NCBI RefSeq assembly: GCF_014694405.1
Contig: NZ_JAAUWV010000014.1
Span: 1-64,000, forward strand
Length of the DNA stretch: 64,000 bases
DNA from: Pseudoalteromonas sp. S16_S37
GTDB lineage: Bacteria; Pseudomonadota; Gammaproteobacteria; Enterobacterales; Alteromonadaceae
Reading direction: 5' to 3'
In this document: one piece after another, positions 46,896-57,797 of the stretch
Layout: every line of letters begins with the position of its first letter
How positions within the stretch are numbered: the first letter of the stretch is position 1
Program-made: the position numbers and the translations under genes
The notes under the pieces: generated by a model
What the model was told of the DNA's origin: nothing
Databases searched by the model: none
The model's input: the letters and a program-made list of their open reading frames with translations, nothing else

Positions 46896-47546
46896 ATGAA
46901 AAAAATCGCAATAATATTGAGTGGCTGTGGCGTCTTTGATGGTGCAGAAATCCATGAGTCTGTGCTAACAATGTTGCATTTAGAACAACTAGGTGCCAGC
47001 TATCAATGCTTCGCACCCGATATCCAACAGCACCATGTTATCAATCATTTAACTGGTGAAGAACAAGCGCAAACACGCAACGTTTTAGAAGAATCAGCCC
47101 GCATTGCAAGAGGCGACATAAAAGATCTAGCGCAGTTAAATGCCAATGATTTTGACTCTTTAGTGCTTCCAGGTGGTTTTGGGGTCGCCAAAAACCTTAG
47201 CAACTTTGCTTTCGATGGTGCCCAATCGAATATTTACGAGCCTCTAAAAAAATTCTGTCAAATGTTTGCACAGCAGCGAAAACCAATTGCCTACTTATGT
47301 ATTGCGCCAGCTTTAATTGGGCACATTCACCCAACAGGCACGCTTGCCACGATTGGTAACGATGAGCAAACAGCCAAAGCTGTCAACCAGCTTGGCGCAA
47401 AGCATGTCGCATGTACTGTTGATGACATCATCATTGATAATGAACAAAAAGTAATTAGTACACCAGCATACATGCTAGCAGAATCTATTAGCGATGCATC
47501 GAAAGGGATCTACAAAGCAATGCAAGCGTTGATTGAAATGGCTTAA
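46896..47546 (+). CDS. elbB: Glyoxalase-type protein ElbB
   Basis: 216 residues (E. coli 217), DJ-1/PfpI superfamily. MKKIAIILSGCGVFDGAEIHE at the start, the SLVLPGGFGVAKNLS segment and the nucleophile elbow YLCIAPALIG are family marks. Earlier linked to isoprenoid or lycopene yield, and to glyoxalase activity in E. coli. AGAGGGAG precedes the ATG. Single gene. Confidence 0.93.
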   Translation: MKKIAIILSGCGVFDGAEIHESVLTMLHLEQLGASYQCFAPDIQQHHVINHLTGEEQAQTRNVLEESARIARGDIKDLAQLNANDFDSLVLPGGFGVAKNLSNFAFDGAQSNIYEPLKKFCQMFAQQRKPIAYLCIAPALIGHIHPTGTLATIGNDEQTAKAVNQLGAKHVACTVDDIIIDNEQKVISTPAYMLAESISDASKGIYKAMQALIEMA

Positions 47547-47551
47547 AGAGA

Positions 47552-47598
47552 AAATGTCCAATAAAAATTTGCGCCAAAGCAATAAATTGGGCATTTTT
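47552..47598 (+). terminator. elbB terminator
   Basis: AAATGTCCAAT and ATTGGGCATTT pair (one G-U) over a 23-base spacer and run into T5. A long loop makes it less certain than the others. Confidence 0.55.
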
Positions 47599-47709
47599 AT
47601 CTTAATATGTACAAGATTGGTTTTATAAATTAATTGGTGGCGTTATAATCGCTAGAAATTCCGTCATCTTATCGTGATTGATCACGTCCAAATGAAGTGA
47701 GCAAGACAA

Positions 47710-48102
47710 ATGAAAAAACTTTCGGCAGCACTTTTATTGCTATCAACGGCCGCTATTGCGCAGCCTTATGACAACGCTTTAACTGAAGAAGCAATCCAAA
47801 AACGCCTAGCCCCTATTGGCGAAGTGTATTTAGCTGGCGCAGACAGCGCAGCCGAAGCGGCTCCAACAGGACCACGCTCGGGTGAACAAGTATATCAAGC
47901 TGCATGTTTTGCATGTCACGGTACAGGCGCGTTAGGTGCACCAAAAAGCGCTGACGATTGGGTGCCTCGCCTTGCTAAAGGTAAAGATGTATTACTTGAT
48001 CATGCAATTAATGGCTTCAATGCAATGCCTCCTCGTGGTACTTGTATGAACTGTTCGGATGACGAAATTGCCGCAGCAATTGACTTTATGACAGCGAAGT
48101 AA
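47710..48102 (+). CDS. Cytochrome c5-type monohaem cytochrome
   Basis: 130 residues. A signal peptide (MKKLSAALLLLSTAAIAQ) is followed by a linker and a c5 domain: haem site CFACHGTG (near 72), axial Met in NAMPPRG, and CMNCSDDEI, the second Cys pair that forms a disulfide in c5-type cytochromes. Periplasmic electron carrier. A TATAAT (47644-47649) upstream may be its -10. An inverted repeat CGTGAT-TG-ATCACG lies at 47673-47686 between it and the start. Confidence 0.9.
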   Translation: MKKLSAALLLLSTAAIAQPYDNALTEEAIQKRLAPIGEVYLAGADSAAEAAPTGPRSGEQVYQAACFACHGTGALGAPKSADDWVPRLAKGKDVLLDHAINGFNAMPPRGTCMNCSDDEIAAAIDFMTAK

Positions 48103-48106
48103 TTCT

Positions 48107-48145
48107 AATAAACCGAAGGGAACATTTTATTCTCTTCGGTTTATT
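48107..48145 (+). terminator. Cytochrome c5 terminator
   Basis: AATAAACCGAAG and CTTCGGTTTATT form a 12-base stem four bases after the stop. Confidence 0.75.
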
Positions 48146-48261
48146 CCAGAGTATTAAAAAACCTCAACTGCGGCCTTTCATATTGCACTTGACCCTAATC
48201 GATAAAAGTGAAAATATACGAATAATAATTGAGCAAATAATAATAACTATGGGTTGAATCA

Positions 48262-50835
48262 TTGGAAGATCCCGCTACTTTGCTTCGTAAGCTTGAGCGC
48301 AATAATAAAAGACTCAAGTTTCTACTAAAAAAGTACAAGCAAAACAACCACTTACACCACGCACTGATCTTACTATCAGAGCGCGCAAGTACGGTTGCGG
48401 AACTGACTTTGCTTTATCCTGCCATTCACGACATCTTAGTACAATATCTTCCTAGCCGTAGCTTTTACGTTGTCTTACAAAACCAATACACTCAAGCACT
48501 AGAACTTTCTTATTTTGTAGACGAAAAAGATGGCATCGCAGTACCTCTCAATGAAAAAAGCCATTTCTCTGAAGGCGTGACGGGTTATGTCTTTCGCACA
48601 GGTAGAACCGTTTACCTGACCAAAGAAACAATGCTTGAACAGACCAAAAATGGGGTTTTTAAAGCACTAGGTAGTCAGGCAGAGCATTGGGTTGGCGTAC
48701 CTATATATCGAGATAATAAAATCATTGGTGTCATGGTTTCGCAAAGCTATCAAGCCCAGCAAAGTTATAGCGAACAGCAAATCGAACTGCTGGAAGTTAT
48801 GTCTCTGTATCTAGCGACAGCAATAGAGAGAGTGAAAAAGCGTGAGTTACTTGAGTCGGAAGTAAAAATACGTACACGCGCTTTAATGCAAAGTAATGAA
48901 GCACTCAATAAAGAAATTGAACATCGTAAAAGAGCGCTAGAGCGCCAACAGATACTGTTTAAAATTTCTGAACTGGCAACTCAGTTCAATAATATTGATG
49001 ATGTCTACAAGCAAGTTCACCACATAATACGTTCAATTACTTTTGCCGATAATTTGTATATTGCCTTATATGACAAACATGCCGGTTGGTTAAGCTTTCC
49101 TTATAGTGTCGATGAGGTAACGCAATATAAACCCCGACCTTTTGCTAAAGGTTATAGTGAGTTAGTGATACGCACCGAACAAAGCCAATTAATAGATACC
49201 GAACGTGCTAAAGCGCTCATTGCAGATGGCACAGTTGAACGGGCAAAAGATTATAGCAAAATTCAATTAGCGACCAGCTGGATGGGTGCGCCGCTAAAAA
49301 CAGCCAATGGTGTGATTGGGCTAATAGCCTGCCAAGCCTATGACCATAAATATGAGTTTGATTATGATGATGTAGAGCTTATTTCATTTGTGTCCAACCA
49401 AATTGCATCGGTTTTGCAAACTCATCTAGCCAATCAAGCGCTAAAAACCAGTCACCAAGAGCTTGAACATCGCGTTGCAGAAAAAACCAAAGCGCTTCAG
49501 CAGACCAATTTACACTTACAAATGCAAATAGAAGAGCGTAAGAAAATTGAACAACAGCTGTATCATGACGCTCATCATGACCCTTTAACGAGCTTACCAA
49601 ATCGAAGCTTGTTCCTTACTCAATTAGAAAAAACATTACACAAGTATCAGCGACATCCTGAACATCATTTTGCGGTGTTGTTTATCGATTTGGATAAATT
49701 CAAAACGATTAATGATGAATTAGGGCACCAAGCAGGGGATCAATTCTTAATTTGGGTCAGCAAAGCCTTCTCGGACTGCATACGAGATCATGACCTATTA
49801 GCACGCTTAGCTGGTGATGAATTTGTTATTTTGCTTGATCACTTGAGTGATAAGCAGCAAGCGGAAGACGTAGCTAAACGCATTATCCGTGTAATGCAAC
49901 AGCCCTTTTGCATGAAAGGAACCTGTGTGCAAAGTGGCGCAAGTATTGGCATTACTTACAGCAATAAACGCTACAACAATATAGATGAGATTATTCGTGA
50001 TGCTGATGCAGCAATGTACTACGCTAAGAACGCAGGTAGAGGTCGCTATGAGTTTTATCACCCCTTACTAACTGCGGGTACAGGCAGTAACAAGCATATA
50101 GAACATCACCACTTAGGCGCTTTACCCACCCATTTCAGACGTACTGAAGTGATATCTATGGCAGATAAACCAAGCAATATCAGTTTACTAGATGCTTTTG
50201 GTGAACATCCTGTGTTAGGTAGCACCAGTTTTGATATTCTGAAAAAATTTGCCGCCGAAAGAGCTGAGCAACTAGAAATCGAACTTCAACTCATACAGCA
50301 AGTTATTCAAATTGGTAATACACAATCTCAAGATTTATTATTTTGCTGTTCACTCAGCGTGCTTGACCATCAAGCATTCTTACCACTTTGCCAACTGCTG
50401 AAAAGTGCCAAACACCAATTATGCTTGTTATTTGATGAAAACGAATTACGCCATGCATCCAGCCAACAGCTGGAAAACTTGAAAAGCCTCAGCAGTATGG
50501 GAGAATTAATTGGGCTTAATGATTTTGCTAAAGACCGTTGCGACTTAGCTTTGTTAACACAGTTTGATTTTAGATATGTGCTGTTAAGTTCAACATTTAG
50601 TAAACGCGTATTACAACAGCAAAGTTATGACTTACAGTTACAAGGCATACTGGCGGTCACCAAGCTCAAGCGCACCCAAGTCATTGCAAAAGGGCCAGCT
50701 ATTTTGAACTTTAGAGGACTGTTGGAAAACCACGGTCTTAAATTGTTTTTTGGCAAACAACATACCATTGGTCATGAGCCCGAGCTTTCCTCCAGAAAGC
50801 TGCAGGGCATCAATCAAGAAACATTATCGTTTTAG
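48262..50835 (+). CDS. GAF-GAF-GGDEF diguanylate cyclase with degenerate EAL-like tail
   Basis: 857 residues, no membrane helix. N-terminal coiled coil, two GAF domains (about 30-190 and 225-380), coiled coil and a GGDEF domain (about 425-595). The active loop is A517-GDEF, a known working variant, and an inhibitory RxxD site (R508-D511) sits five residues upstream, so cyclic-di-GMP synthesis is likely. Residues about 620-850 follow the EAL fold ([29 protein letters not shown]), but the catalytic residues are lost. TTG 48262 is the only workable start; ribosome site weak. It overlaps rep by 12 bases, convergent. Confidence 0.88.
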   Translation: MEDPATLLRKLERNNKRLKFLLKKYKQNNHLHHALILLSERASTVAELTLLYPAIHDILVQYLPSRSFYVVLQNQYTQALELSYFVDEKDGIAVPLNEKSHFSEGVTGYVFRTGRTVYLTKETMLEQTKNGVFKALGSQAEHWVGVPIYRDNKIIGVMVSQSYQAQQSYSEQQIELLEVMSLYLATAIERVKKRELLESEVKIRTRALMQSNEALNKEIEHRKRALERQQILFKISELATQFNNIDDVYKQVHHIIRSITFADNLYIALYDKHAGWLSFPYSVDEVTQYKPRPFAKGYSELVIRTEQSQLIDTERAKALIADGTVERAKDYSKIQLATSWMGAPLKTANGVIGLIACQAYDHKYEFDYDDVELISFVSNQIASVLQTHLANQALKTSHQELEHRVAEKTKALQQTNLHLQMQIEERKKIEQQLYHDAHHDPLTSLPNRSLFLTQLEKTLHKYQRHPEHHFAVLFIDLDKFKTINDELGHQAGDQFLIWVSKAFSDCIRDHDLLARLAGDEFVILLDHLSDKQQAEDVAKRIIRVMQQPFCMKGTCVQSGASIGITYSNKRYNNIDEIIRDADAAMYYAKNAGRGRYEFYHPLLTAGTGSNKHIEHHHLGALPTHFRRTEVISMADKPSNISLLDAFGEHPVLGSTSFDILKKFAAERAEQLEIELQLIQQVIQIGNTQSQDLLFCCSLSVLDHQAFLPLCQLLKSAKHQLCLLFDENELRHASSQQLENLKSLSSMGELIGLNDFAKDRCDLALLTQFDFRYVLLSSTFSKRVLQQQSYDLQLQGILAVTKLKRTQVIAKGPAILNFRGLLENHGLKLFFGKQHTIGHEPELSSRKLQGINQETLSF

Positions 50836-52839
50836 CATGGCGCGTAAGTTAGCTACCCTAGCTTGACCTTTTTCCATTCGTTCCGATTGTGACGCAATGG
50901 TCTTTTTCTGACCCTCGTAGCTTAGATCATCTTGTGGTAGCTCTTGTACAAAACGGCTTATTTCAGGGGTTGCCACTTCACCAAACTGGCGGCGATTTTT
51001 AGCATGCGTTAAGGTCAGCGTTTGCTGAGCACGAGTAATGCCTACATAGGCAAGACGTCGCTCTTCTTCAACGTTATCCTCATCGATACTAGTTTGATGT
51101 GGCAGAAACCCTTCTTCCATGCCCACCATAAATACATGTGGATACTCAAGGCCTTTCGATGCATGCAAAGTTAACAACTGCACCGCGTCAGAGTCATCCT
51201 CTTCTTCATTGCGCTCGAGCATATCTCTGAGTGTTAACTTGCTCACCACTTCAGGCAAGGTCATAGCAGGGTGATCCGCATCTCCGGTAAGCATATCCGT
51301 TATCCAACGATATAGCTCAGAGACATTTTTCATACGCATTTCAGCGGCTTTTGCACTTGGCGACGACTCATATAGATAGGCTTCATAATGCGTTTCGCGC
51401 ACCATATCTTTTACCGCCTCTAATGTATCACCACGCGAGGCTCTATCCGACAGTTCAACAACCCAACGAGCAAAACCCATGAGTGCATTTAACCCACGAC
51501 CTGCTAAGCGTTCAGCCAATTGCGGATCAAAACACGCTGCAAATAAGCTGATATGCTTTTCATTGGCCAAACTACCCAGCTTCTCAAGTGTGACTGGGCC
51601 TATCTCGCGTCTTGGGGTGTTCACAATACGTAAAAATGCATTGTCATCATCTTGGTTTACCAATAGTCGCAGATACGCCATGATATCTTTGATTTCACTG
51701 CGGGAGAAAAATGACATACCACCACTGATCTTATAGGGAATACGGTTACTCATCAGTGATTTTTCAAACACTCTGGCTTGGTGATTACCACGATATAAAA
51801 TTGCGTAGTCGCGATAACTGGTGCGTTTCATAAATTTATGAGAGATGATCTCAGCCACCACGCGTTCGGCTTCATGCTCTTCGTCACGGGTTGCGATCAC
51901 ACGGATCGGTTCACCGTTTTCCAGCTCACTAAATAGCTGTTTATCAAACTCATGTGGGTTATTCGCGATGAGAATGTTCGCGGCTTTTAGAATGCGCCTA
52001 CAGCTGCGATAATTTTGTTCTAGTTTGATCAGGCGCAGCCCAGGAAAGTCTTTAGACAGTAAAACCAAGTTTTGTGGCTTAGCACCACGCCAAGAATAAA
52101 TCGATTGGTCATCATCACCAACTACAGTGAAACGCGCCCGCTCGCCAACCAGTAATTTAACCAACTGGTACTGACTGGTGTTGGTATCTTGATACTCATC
52201 CACCAGCAAATAACGAAAACGCGCTTGCCAACGCTCTCTGACTTCTGCGCTTTGAGATAAGAGCAACGTGGGAACCATGATCAAATCATCAAAATCAAAG
52301 GCATTATAGGCTCTAAGCTGCGTTTGATAACGCGCATATAGTTGCGCAAATAAGGCTTTTTGTGGCTCTCGGGCTTGTGCTATGGCTTGCTGAGGTAGAA
52401 TTAGTTCATTCTTCCAGTTACCGATCTGCATCTTCAGCAGGTTAAGTAAGTCTTTATCTTTTTCCAACTCTTTTTCGGTTAACTCACTGAGCAATTGATT
52501 CGTATCTTGGTCGTCTAATAACGAAAAGTTGGCTTTATAGCCGAGTGTTTTGAGCTCTTTTTTGATAATTTCGAGACCCAAAGTATGAAATGTCGAGACC
52601 CACAACCCTTTAGACTCTTGCTTACCCAATGTCTGTGATACACGTTCGCGCATTTCCTTTGCCGCTTTATTGGTAAACGTCACCGCAGCAATATTCTTAG
52701 CTTGGTACTCACATTTTTGTACTAGATAGGCAATTTTATTAGTAATTACACGTGTTTTGCCCGAACCTGCACCCGCGAGGACTAAACATGGACCACTAAT
52801 ATATTTAACTGCTTCGTCTTGTTTGGGGTTGAGTTTCAT
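50824..52839 (-). CDS. rep: ATP-dependent DNA helicase Rep
   Basis: SF1A 3'-5' helicase that clears proteins ahead of replication forks and helps restart. 671 residues (E. coli 673), starting [20 protein letters not shown]. Walker [17 protein letters not shown] (motif II), [13 protein letters not shown], and the C-terminal GMEEGFLPH motif identify it. It lacks the UvrD-type Tudor tail and so differs from the UvrD at 12902. Confidence 0.96.
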   Translation of the reverse strand: MKLNPKQDEAVKYISGPCLVLAGAGSGKTRVITNKIAYLVQKCEYQAKNIAAVTFTNKAAKEMRERVSQTLGKQESKGLWVSTFHTLGLEIIKKELKTLGYKANFSLLDDQDTNQLLSELTEKELEKDKDLLNLLKMQIGNWKNELILPQQAIAQAREPQKALFAQLYARYQTQLRAYNAFDFDDLIMVPTLLLSQSAEVRERWQARFRYLLVDEYQDTNTSQYQLVKLLVGERARFTVVGDDDQSIYSWRGAKPQNLVLLSKDFPGLRLIKLEQNYRSCRRILKAANILIANNPHEFDKQLFSELENGEPIRVIATRDEEHEAERVVAEIISHKFMKRTSYRDYAILYRGNHQARVFEKSLMSNRIPYKISGGMSFFSRSEIKDIMAYLRLLVNQDDDNAFLRIVNTPRREIGPVTLEKLGSLANEKHISLFAACFDPQLAERLAGRGLNALMGFARWVVELSDRASRGDTLEAVKDMVRETHYEAYLYESSPSAKAAEMRMKNVSELYRWITDMLTGDADHPAMTLPEVVSKLTLRDMLERNEEEDDSDAVQLLTLHASKGLEYPHVFMVGMEEGFLPHQTSIDEDNVEEERRLAYVGITRAQQTLTLTHAKNRRQFGEVATPEISRFVQELPQDDLSYEGQKKTIASQSERMEKGQARVANLRAMLKR

Positions 52840-52957
52840 TCATTACGCCAGTTGAATTACCAAACCACTATTTTACCGCAAAGCTCTGTGTGCGCCTAGG
52901 CGCTAGACAAAGCATTTGCTAATATGATGACAAGCACATTCAAATAAGGGATCTGAA

Positions 52958-53221
52958 ATGATTAACCCAGCAAAAATTGAAGAAATCGCCAAGCAAATAT
53001 CGAATAATATGCCGCAAGGCGTGAAAAATTTAGCAGATACATTTGAAGCAAAGACCAAGCAAGTAATTCAAAACAAACTGTCTGAAATGGACTTTGTGAG
53101 CCGTGAAGAGTTTGATATTCAAAGTAAAGTACTTATTCGAACCCGTGAAAAGCTAACCGAATTAGAAGCAAAAGTTGCAGCTCTAGAAGCTAAACTAGAG
53201 CAAACAGACGATACTGAATAA
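52958..53221 (+). CDS. ubiK: Ubiquinone biosynthesis accessory factor UbiK
   Basis: 87 residues of the BMFP (YqiC) family, which binds UbiJ and helps ubiquinone synthesis by the Ubi complex. Helical start MINPAKIEEIAKQISNNMP, amphipathic middle, and a C-terminal coiled coil (LTELEAKVAALEAKLEQ). Single gene here, away from other ubi genes. Confidence 0.9.
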   Translation: MINPAKIEEIAKQISNNMPQGVKNLADTFEAKTKQVIQNKLSEMDFVSREEFDIQSKVLIRTREKLTELEAKVAALEAKLEQTDDTE

Positions 53222-53227
53222 GCTTTA

Positions 53228-53881
53228 CTATAAGTAACGTTTTGCTACTTGTTCAACTGCTTGAGTGTATCCAGCATTGATATGCTCGGGCAGTGACATT
53301 TGCGCCTGCACTTCATGTAGCAAGCCATCTTCTAGTCCATACACCCAACCGTGAATAGTCAGCTCTTGATTGCGCTCCCAAGCATCTTGAACTACGTTGG
53401 TTAGGCAAACATTACGCACCTGATCAATAACATTCAACTCACACAAAGCTGCATAACGTTTACGCTGCTCTATCGCCGTTAGTAGCGCTTGATGCTTTTC
53501 TTTCACATCAGCCACATGGCGCAGCCAATTATCGATTAAACCGAATCGTGCTTCATCCAACACAGCTTGCACCCCACCACAGCCGTAATGGCCAACGACC
53601 ATGATGTGCTCCACTTTGAGCACTTCTACAGCGTACTGCATTACAGACAAGCAATTATGATCTGTATGCACGACCACGTTAGCCACATTGCGATGCACAA
53701 ATAGCTCACCAGGCATGAGGTCTACTATTTCATTGGCAGGAACACGAGAATCCGAGCAGCCAATCCATAAATAGTCAGGGTTTTGTTGACCTGATAACTT
53801 CTTAAAAAATTCCGGGTCTCTTTGTCGGGTGCGCTTTGCCCATTGTTGGTTATTACTTAAAAGATGATCTAGCGAGCACAT
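53228..53881 (-). CDS. can: Beta-class carbonic anhydrase Can
   Basis: Interconverts CO2 and bicarbonate for cytoplasmic carboxylations. 217 residues (E. coli 220). Zinc ligands in WIGCSDSRVPAN (Cys, with the Asp-Arg dyad) and VVGHYGCGGVQAV (His and Cys), near residues 40 and 98. Convergent with ubiK, eleven bases after the methyltransferase gene. Confidence 0.96.
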   Translation of the reverse strand: MCSLDHLLSNNQQWAKRTRQRDPEFFKKLSGQQNPDYLWIGCSDSRVPANEIVDLMPGELFVHRNVANVVVHTDHNCLSVMQYAVEVLKVEHIMVVGHYGCGGVQAVLDEARFGLIDNWLRHVADVKEKHQALLTAIEQRKRYAALCELNVIDQVRNVCLTNVVQDAWERNQELTIHGWVYGLEDGLLHEVQAQMSLPEHINAGYTQAVEQVAKRYL

Positions 53882-53891
53882 CTGTCTTCCT

Positions 53892-55070
53892 CTATTTGGC
53901 CTTCGCTTGGATCAGTATGTTCCTCGGCGTTAGCTGTTTATCACAAAATTCCCTAAGAACAACATCATACCCAGATGCTTGCAAATATAAAGCCCTATCG
54001 AGGACCAACCAGATCTCAATTGCCCGTCTAAACGCATGACGCACCAGCTCTATTCTATCTGTTACTTTCTTACGAACCTGTCCTTGGACTAAGTACATAT
54101 CATAATCACATTTGGCAGGGAGTTCGATCCCTTTTTGCTCAGCGGCCCAGCGGCAAAATTGCTCAAAAGACTCCGAGAAAATAGCTTTATTTACCGAAGG
54201 TACACTGACATAACTATTTACCCCTGTCACATCTCGACGCAAGGCATCAAACCCTAAACGCCAAGTCACTTCCTTTTGACGCACTAAAGCGACTCTTCCT
54301 GGGGCTGTTACCGTTTCTTGTAGCGCCAGCTTCATATCACTGTGGGTTAAAGCCAGCTTACTATGCCGAGCCGCATCACTCATGGCTTGATAGTTATTAT
54401 CTGTAAATAAGTGATAACAACATGGAGATAGCGTTATTTTTTCACAACCTGCTTGCACCGCTTGTGCCATAAATACCTGATGTAATCGACCACATGCGTG
54501 TAGTGCAACCGCATGCTGTTTTGCTGCGAAGTAATTGTAAGTGTCATCTTTGAGTACATCGGCACAACTAAAGCGCATTGCTAAGCCTTGCTGTTTTGCA
54601 CTGTGTTGACCTTGCTCGCACAGTGATTGCTGTAACTCGATACTATGCACATGTGGCGCACCATGAAAGGCAAGAATGCGCCCCAAATGCCCTTTGCCAG
54701 CACACCACTCAAGTACTGGCAGCTGACGCTCATCAACATGATTAACAAAATCTTGTAGCTGTAGTAGTTTACGGCCTTTAATACCGTTACTTAACCAAAA
54801 TGGCAAAGACTCGTTGTCTTGTTTTTGATAAGGCAATGCCAGTAAAGTGTTGAGATCACTAAGCTGTGGGATGAACTGACTTAATGCATGTTGCAGCTGG
54901 TGCTGATCGTTGTCCAATTGCGTAACTTGTTCGTCACTGAGTGACATCAGCCATTCGCTTAACTGACTATCCCATGGCAGCGCTCTCTTTTCAAAAGCAA
55001 CTAACTGCCAAAACGCTTTAGTTTCATAGAGTAAATTGTCGAGATGGTTGAATCTGGTCAGTAACTGCAT
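53892..55070 (-). CDS. Predicted SAM-dependent methyltransferase (GSTCD-like)
   Basis: 392 residues. A Rossmann motif VLEWCAGKGHLGRILAFHGA (near 119) and an SPCCYHLF motif (near 216) mark the Methyltransf_32/GSTCD-like family, whose members are annotated as methyltransferases on unknown substrates. N-terminal 110 residues are unrecognised. Followed by the carbonic anhydrase gene. Confidence 0.8.
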   Translation of the reverse strand: MQLLTRFNHLDNLLYETKAFWQLVAFEKRALPWDSQLSEWLMSLSDEQVTQLDNDQHQLQHALSQFIPQLSDLNTLLALPYQKQDNESLPFWLSNGIKGRKLLQLQDFVNHVDERQLPVLEWCAGKGHLGRILAFHGAPHVHSIELQQSLCEQGQHSAKQQGLAMRFSCADVLKDDTYNYFAAKQHAVALHACGRLHQVFMAQAVQAGCEKITLSPCCYHLFTDNNYQAMSDAARHSKLALTHSDMKLALQETVTAPGRVALVRQKEVTWRLGFDALRRDVTGVNSYVSVPSVNKAIFSESFEQFCRWAAEQKGIELPAKCDYDMYLVQGQVRKKVTDRIELVRHAFRRAIEIWLVLDRALYLQASGYDVVLREFCDKQLTPRNILIQAKAK

Positions 55071-55103
55071 GGTTAAGGGTATACAACAAACAAAATCAAA
55101 GCA

Positions 55104-56195
55104 TCATTCTACTCCTTTTTTATCACCTTGTGTTGCGTGCGTGATGCGATACTTCAAATGGCGAGAAAAAATCAAATGTAGGTATAGAGGAATACATAAA
55201 AAAGTTAAAAGAGACGCTGCAACTAACATCCACGACCATTGGTAAGACTCTTTGACATTTTGTGGATGATAAACAAAGTTGTCGAGCTGGTTTTGTTGTG
55301 TATCTTGCGCATAACCATAAAGTTGAGCTATCCAACGCCAACGAGTTTCCGACATGTTACCAATAGAGATCCCTGCTTGTGTAACAAATGGTCGTAAGGT
55401 ATCGGCTTCATATGCGAGCTGCTCTTTACTCTTGTCAGGATTATATTTTGTTCTGATCACATCAATGCTTTCATTCATATTTAGCATTGCGTAACGCCAT
55501 CCTTTAAGGCTCGCTTGGCGAAATTTCTCAACCATCAGCGGTTTTTGCTCTATGAGATTTTCACTGGTAAATAAAATGTCCCCATACACATTCACACCAT
55601 ATTGTTTAGGGCATATTTGCCGTGTTGCTACACCAGCTTGGCGCATTTCGAACGGTTCATTGGTTACATACACCTGCAGTGCATCGAACAAGCCTTTTTT
55701 AAAATCATCTATCGGATATAAACCTGAATAAAGCGGCAATTGTGTTATATCCACCCCTGCTTGCTTTAGCATCACCATCAGCTCAGCATTTTCAGCCTTG
55801 CCCAAATAACTGATGCGTTTACCTTTAAAGTCTTGAGGTGCATATATTTGCGAGTTTTCTTTGACCATCCAGCAATATGGTGAGGACTGAAGAATTGCCG
55901 CTAGTGCAACTAACGGCTTTCCTTGCATACGAGATTGTAAAATCGCTGAATGTGTAACCCCAAAATGGGCTTGTCCTGCAAGGACTTTGAATTGGGTATC
56001 TGGGCTACTTGGATCAGCGGGCAAAATAGTAACATTCAACCCAGCTTGCTCGTAAAAACCTTTTTCTTTGGCCATGTAATAGCCCGCGAACTGAAACTGA
56101 TGAAGCCATTTCAGTTGCAGTACGACATTTTCTTGAGCACTGCTATAGCAGCTAATTAACAGTACCACGATATACGCTAAACCGCGCATACTCAT
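55104..56195 (-). CDS. NMT1/THI5-type binding protein with a C-terminal TM helix, output domain absent
   Basis: 363 residues. Signal peptide (about 1-20), then an NMT1-like fold (LQLKWLHQFQFAGYYMAKEKGFY, EKFRQASLKGWRYAML) that in relatives senses or binds thiamine-pyrimidine or similar ligands. It ends with a TM helix (about 322-345) and 20 charged residues. In related sensor proteins that helix leads to a GGDEF or kinase domain; here the stop comes directly and no such domain follows in any frame. It could work as a membrane-tethered receptor or be a cut sensor. Confidence 0.75.
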   Translation of the reverse strand: MSMRGLAYIVVLLISCYSSAQENVVLQLKWLHQFQFAGYYMAKEKGFYEQAGLNVTILPADPSSPDTQFKVLAGQAHFGVTHSAILQSRMQGKPLVALAAILQSSPYCWMVKENSQIYAPQDFKGKRISYLGKAENAELMVMLKQAGVDITQLPLYSGLYPIDDFKKGLFDALQVYVTNEPFEMRQAGVATRQICPKQYGVNVYGDILFTSENLIEQKPLMVEKFRQASLKGWRYAMLNMNESIDVIRTKYNPDKSKEQLAYEADTLRPFVTQAGISIGNMSETRWRWIAQLYGYAQDTQQNQLDNFVYHPQNVKESYQWSWMLVAASLLTFLCIPLYLHLIFSRHLKYRITHATQGDKKGVE

Positions 56196-56253
56196 CCTTG
56201 CCTTGTTATGAGAGCCTAGTCATAACTATAGAAAAGCAGGTATTAAATGCAAA

Positions 56254-57795
56254 CTAACCTGCTTTTCTTTGCTGTGTTATCGATTTTTGTAAGTACTGAG
56301 CAAAACAAGGGTTATATGTTTCTTCAGTAAAGTTATAGCCTAATTTAGATAAGTGACTATCAAATAGCGCGTGATCATGGCTTGGTACATCAAATGCGGC
56401 CAATACATTACCCTCGGCAGCCCCATGATTACGATAATGAAATAAGGTAATATTCCACTCACTACCGAGCGTATCTAAAAACCTTGCCAATGCCCCTGGG
56501 TACTCAGGGAATTCAAAGCGGAATAACCGCTCTTGAATCGCAACAGGTGGCTTGCCACCTACCATGTAACGCAAGTGCAATTTGGCCAATTCATTATCTG
56601 AAAAATCTTCAAATGCATAGCCATTCTTATATAGTTGACTCTTAAGCTCATCTAGCTCAATTTGCCCACCACGAAGCCCTACACCAACAAAAATTTGTGC
56701 GTCGCCTTCACCTGCATAGCGGTAATTAAATTCGGTAATAGCTCGGCCACCGAGTGATTGGCAAAAGCGCTTAAAGCTGCCTTTTTCTTCCTCAATTGTG
56801 ACCCCAAATAAGGCTTCATTTTTTGCGCCCAGTGCTGTGCGTTCAGCGATATAACGAAGCCTATCAAAATTAAGATTGGCGCCAGATAACACTGCGGCTA
56901 AATGAAGACCGGCACGTTTACCCTGCTGGCTCCATTTTTTTAAACCAGCTAATGACAAAGCACCTGAGGGTTCTGCGATAGCTCGTGTCTCAACAAATAT
57001 ATCCTGCACAGCCGCACAGATCTCGTCACTACTTACCGTAACTACTTGATCGCAGAATTTCTGCGCCAGTCGAAAGGTTTCACTGCCAATAATTTTTACG
57101 GCAACGCCGTCAGCAAAGCCACCGACTTGCGCCAGTTCAACAGGCTCACCGGCTTCCATCGCTGCTTTTAAACAGGCGCTTTCTTGTGCTTCAACACCTA
57201 TGATTTGAATATCGGGTCTAAGTGATTTGATATACACCGCCATGCCCGCTAATAACCCACCGCCTCCCACTGGGATAAACACCGCATCTAAATCATGCAA
57301 TTGCTGCATTAGTTCTCGCGCTACAGTGCCTTGCCCAATGATGACATCTTTATCATCAAATGGCGGGACGAACACCGCACCGTACTGCTCTGTCAACTCA
57401 AATGCATGTGCCTTAGCGGCATCAAAGTTGTGACCATGCAATACCACTTCACCACCTAAATTACGCACCGAGCTTACTTTAATTTCCGGCGTTGTTACTG
57501 GCATCACGATGATGGCTCGATGCCCTAGGTGAGCTGCGCTCAGCGCAACACCTTGAGCATGATTACCTGCAGAAGCCGTGATCACTAAACTGCCTTCTGG
57601 TAGCTGTCGCAACTTATTATAAGCACCACGTAATTTGAATGAATATACGGGCTGCTGATCTTCGCGCTTAAGCCAAACATGTTGCCCAAGACGCTCAGAT
57701 AAGCCTTTCATTTCACTTACTTCGGTGATTTTGGCTAAAGGCGACACATCCGCTTGAATGATAGCTCGAAAATAATCTAGCTCTTGCGATACCAT
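56254..57795 (-). CDS. ilvA: Threonine ammonia-lyase, biosynthetic
   Basis: First step of isoleucine synthesis: threonine to 2-oxobutanoate, with isoleucine feedback. 513 residues (E. coli 514). PLP lysine in SFKLRGAYNKL (near 62), glycine loop GGGGLLAG, and two C-terminal ACT-like regulatory repeats (about 330-500). Last gene of the ilvGMEDA operon, starting two bases after the ilvD stop. Confidence 0.97.
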   Translation of the reverse strand: MVSQELDYFRAIIQADVSPLAKITEVSEMKGLSERLGQHVWLKREDQQPVYSFKLRGAYNKLRQLPEGSLVITASAGNHAQGVALSAAHLGHRAIIVMPVTTPEIKVSSVRNLGGEVVLHGHNFDAAKAHAFELTEQYGAVFVPPFDDKDVIIGQGTVARELMQQLHDLDAVFIPVGGGGLLAGMAVYIKSLRPDIQIIGVEAQESACLKAAMEAGEPVELAQVGGFADGVAVKIIGSETFRLAQKFCDQVVTVSSDEICAAVQDIFVETRAIAEPSGALSLAGLKKWSQQGKRAGLHLAAVLSGANLNFDRLRYIAERTALGAKNEALFGVTIEEEKGSFKRFCQSLGGRAITEFNYRYAGEGDAQIFVGVGLRGGQIELDELKSQLYKNGYAFEDFSDNELAKLHLRYMVGGKPPVAIQERLFRFEFPEYPGALARFLDTLGSEWNITLFHYRNHGAAEGNVLAAFDVPSHDHALFDSHLSKLGYNFTEETYNPCFAQYLQKSITQQRKAG

Positions 57796-57797
57796 GG

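Noticed and set aside
47673..47686. CRP or FNR site before cytochrome c5
   Set aside because: The inner spacing (TG between CGTGAT and ATCACG) fits neither consensus.
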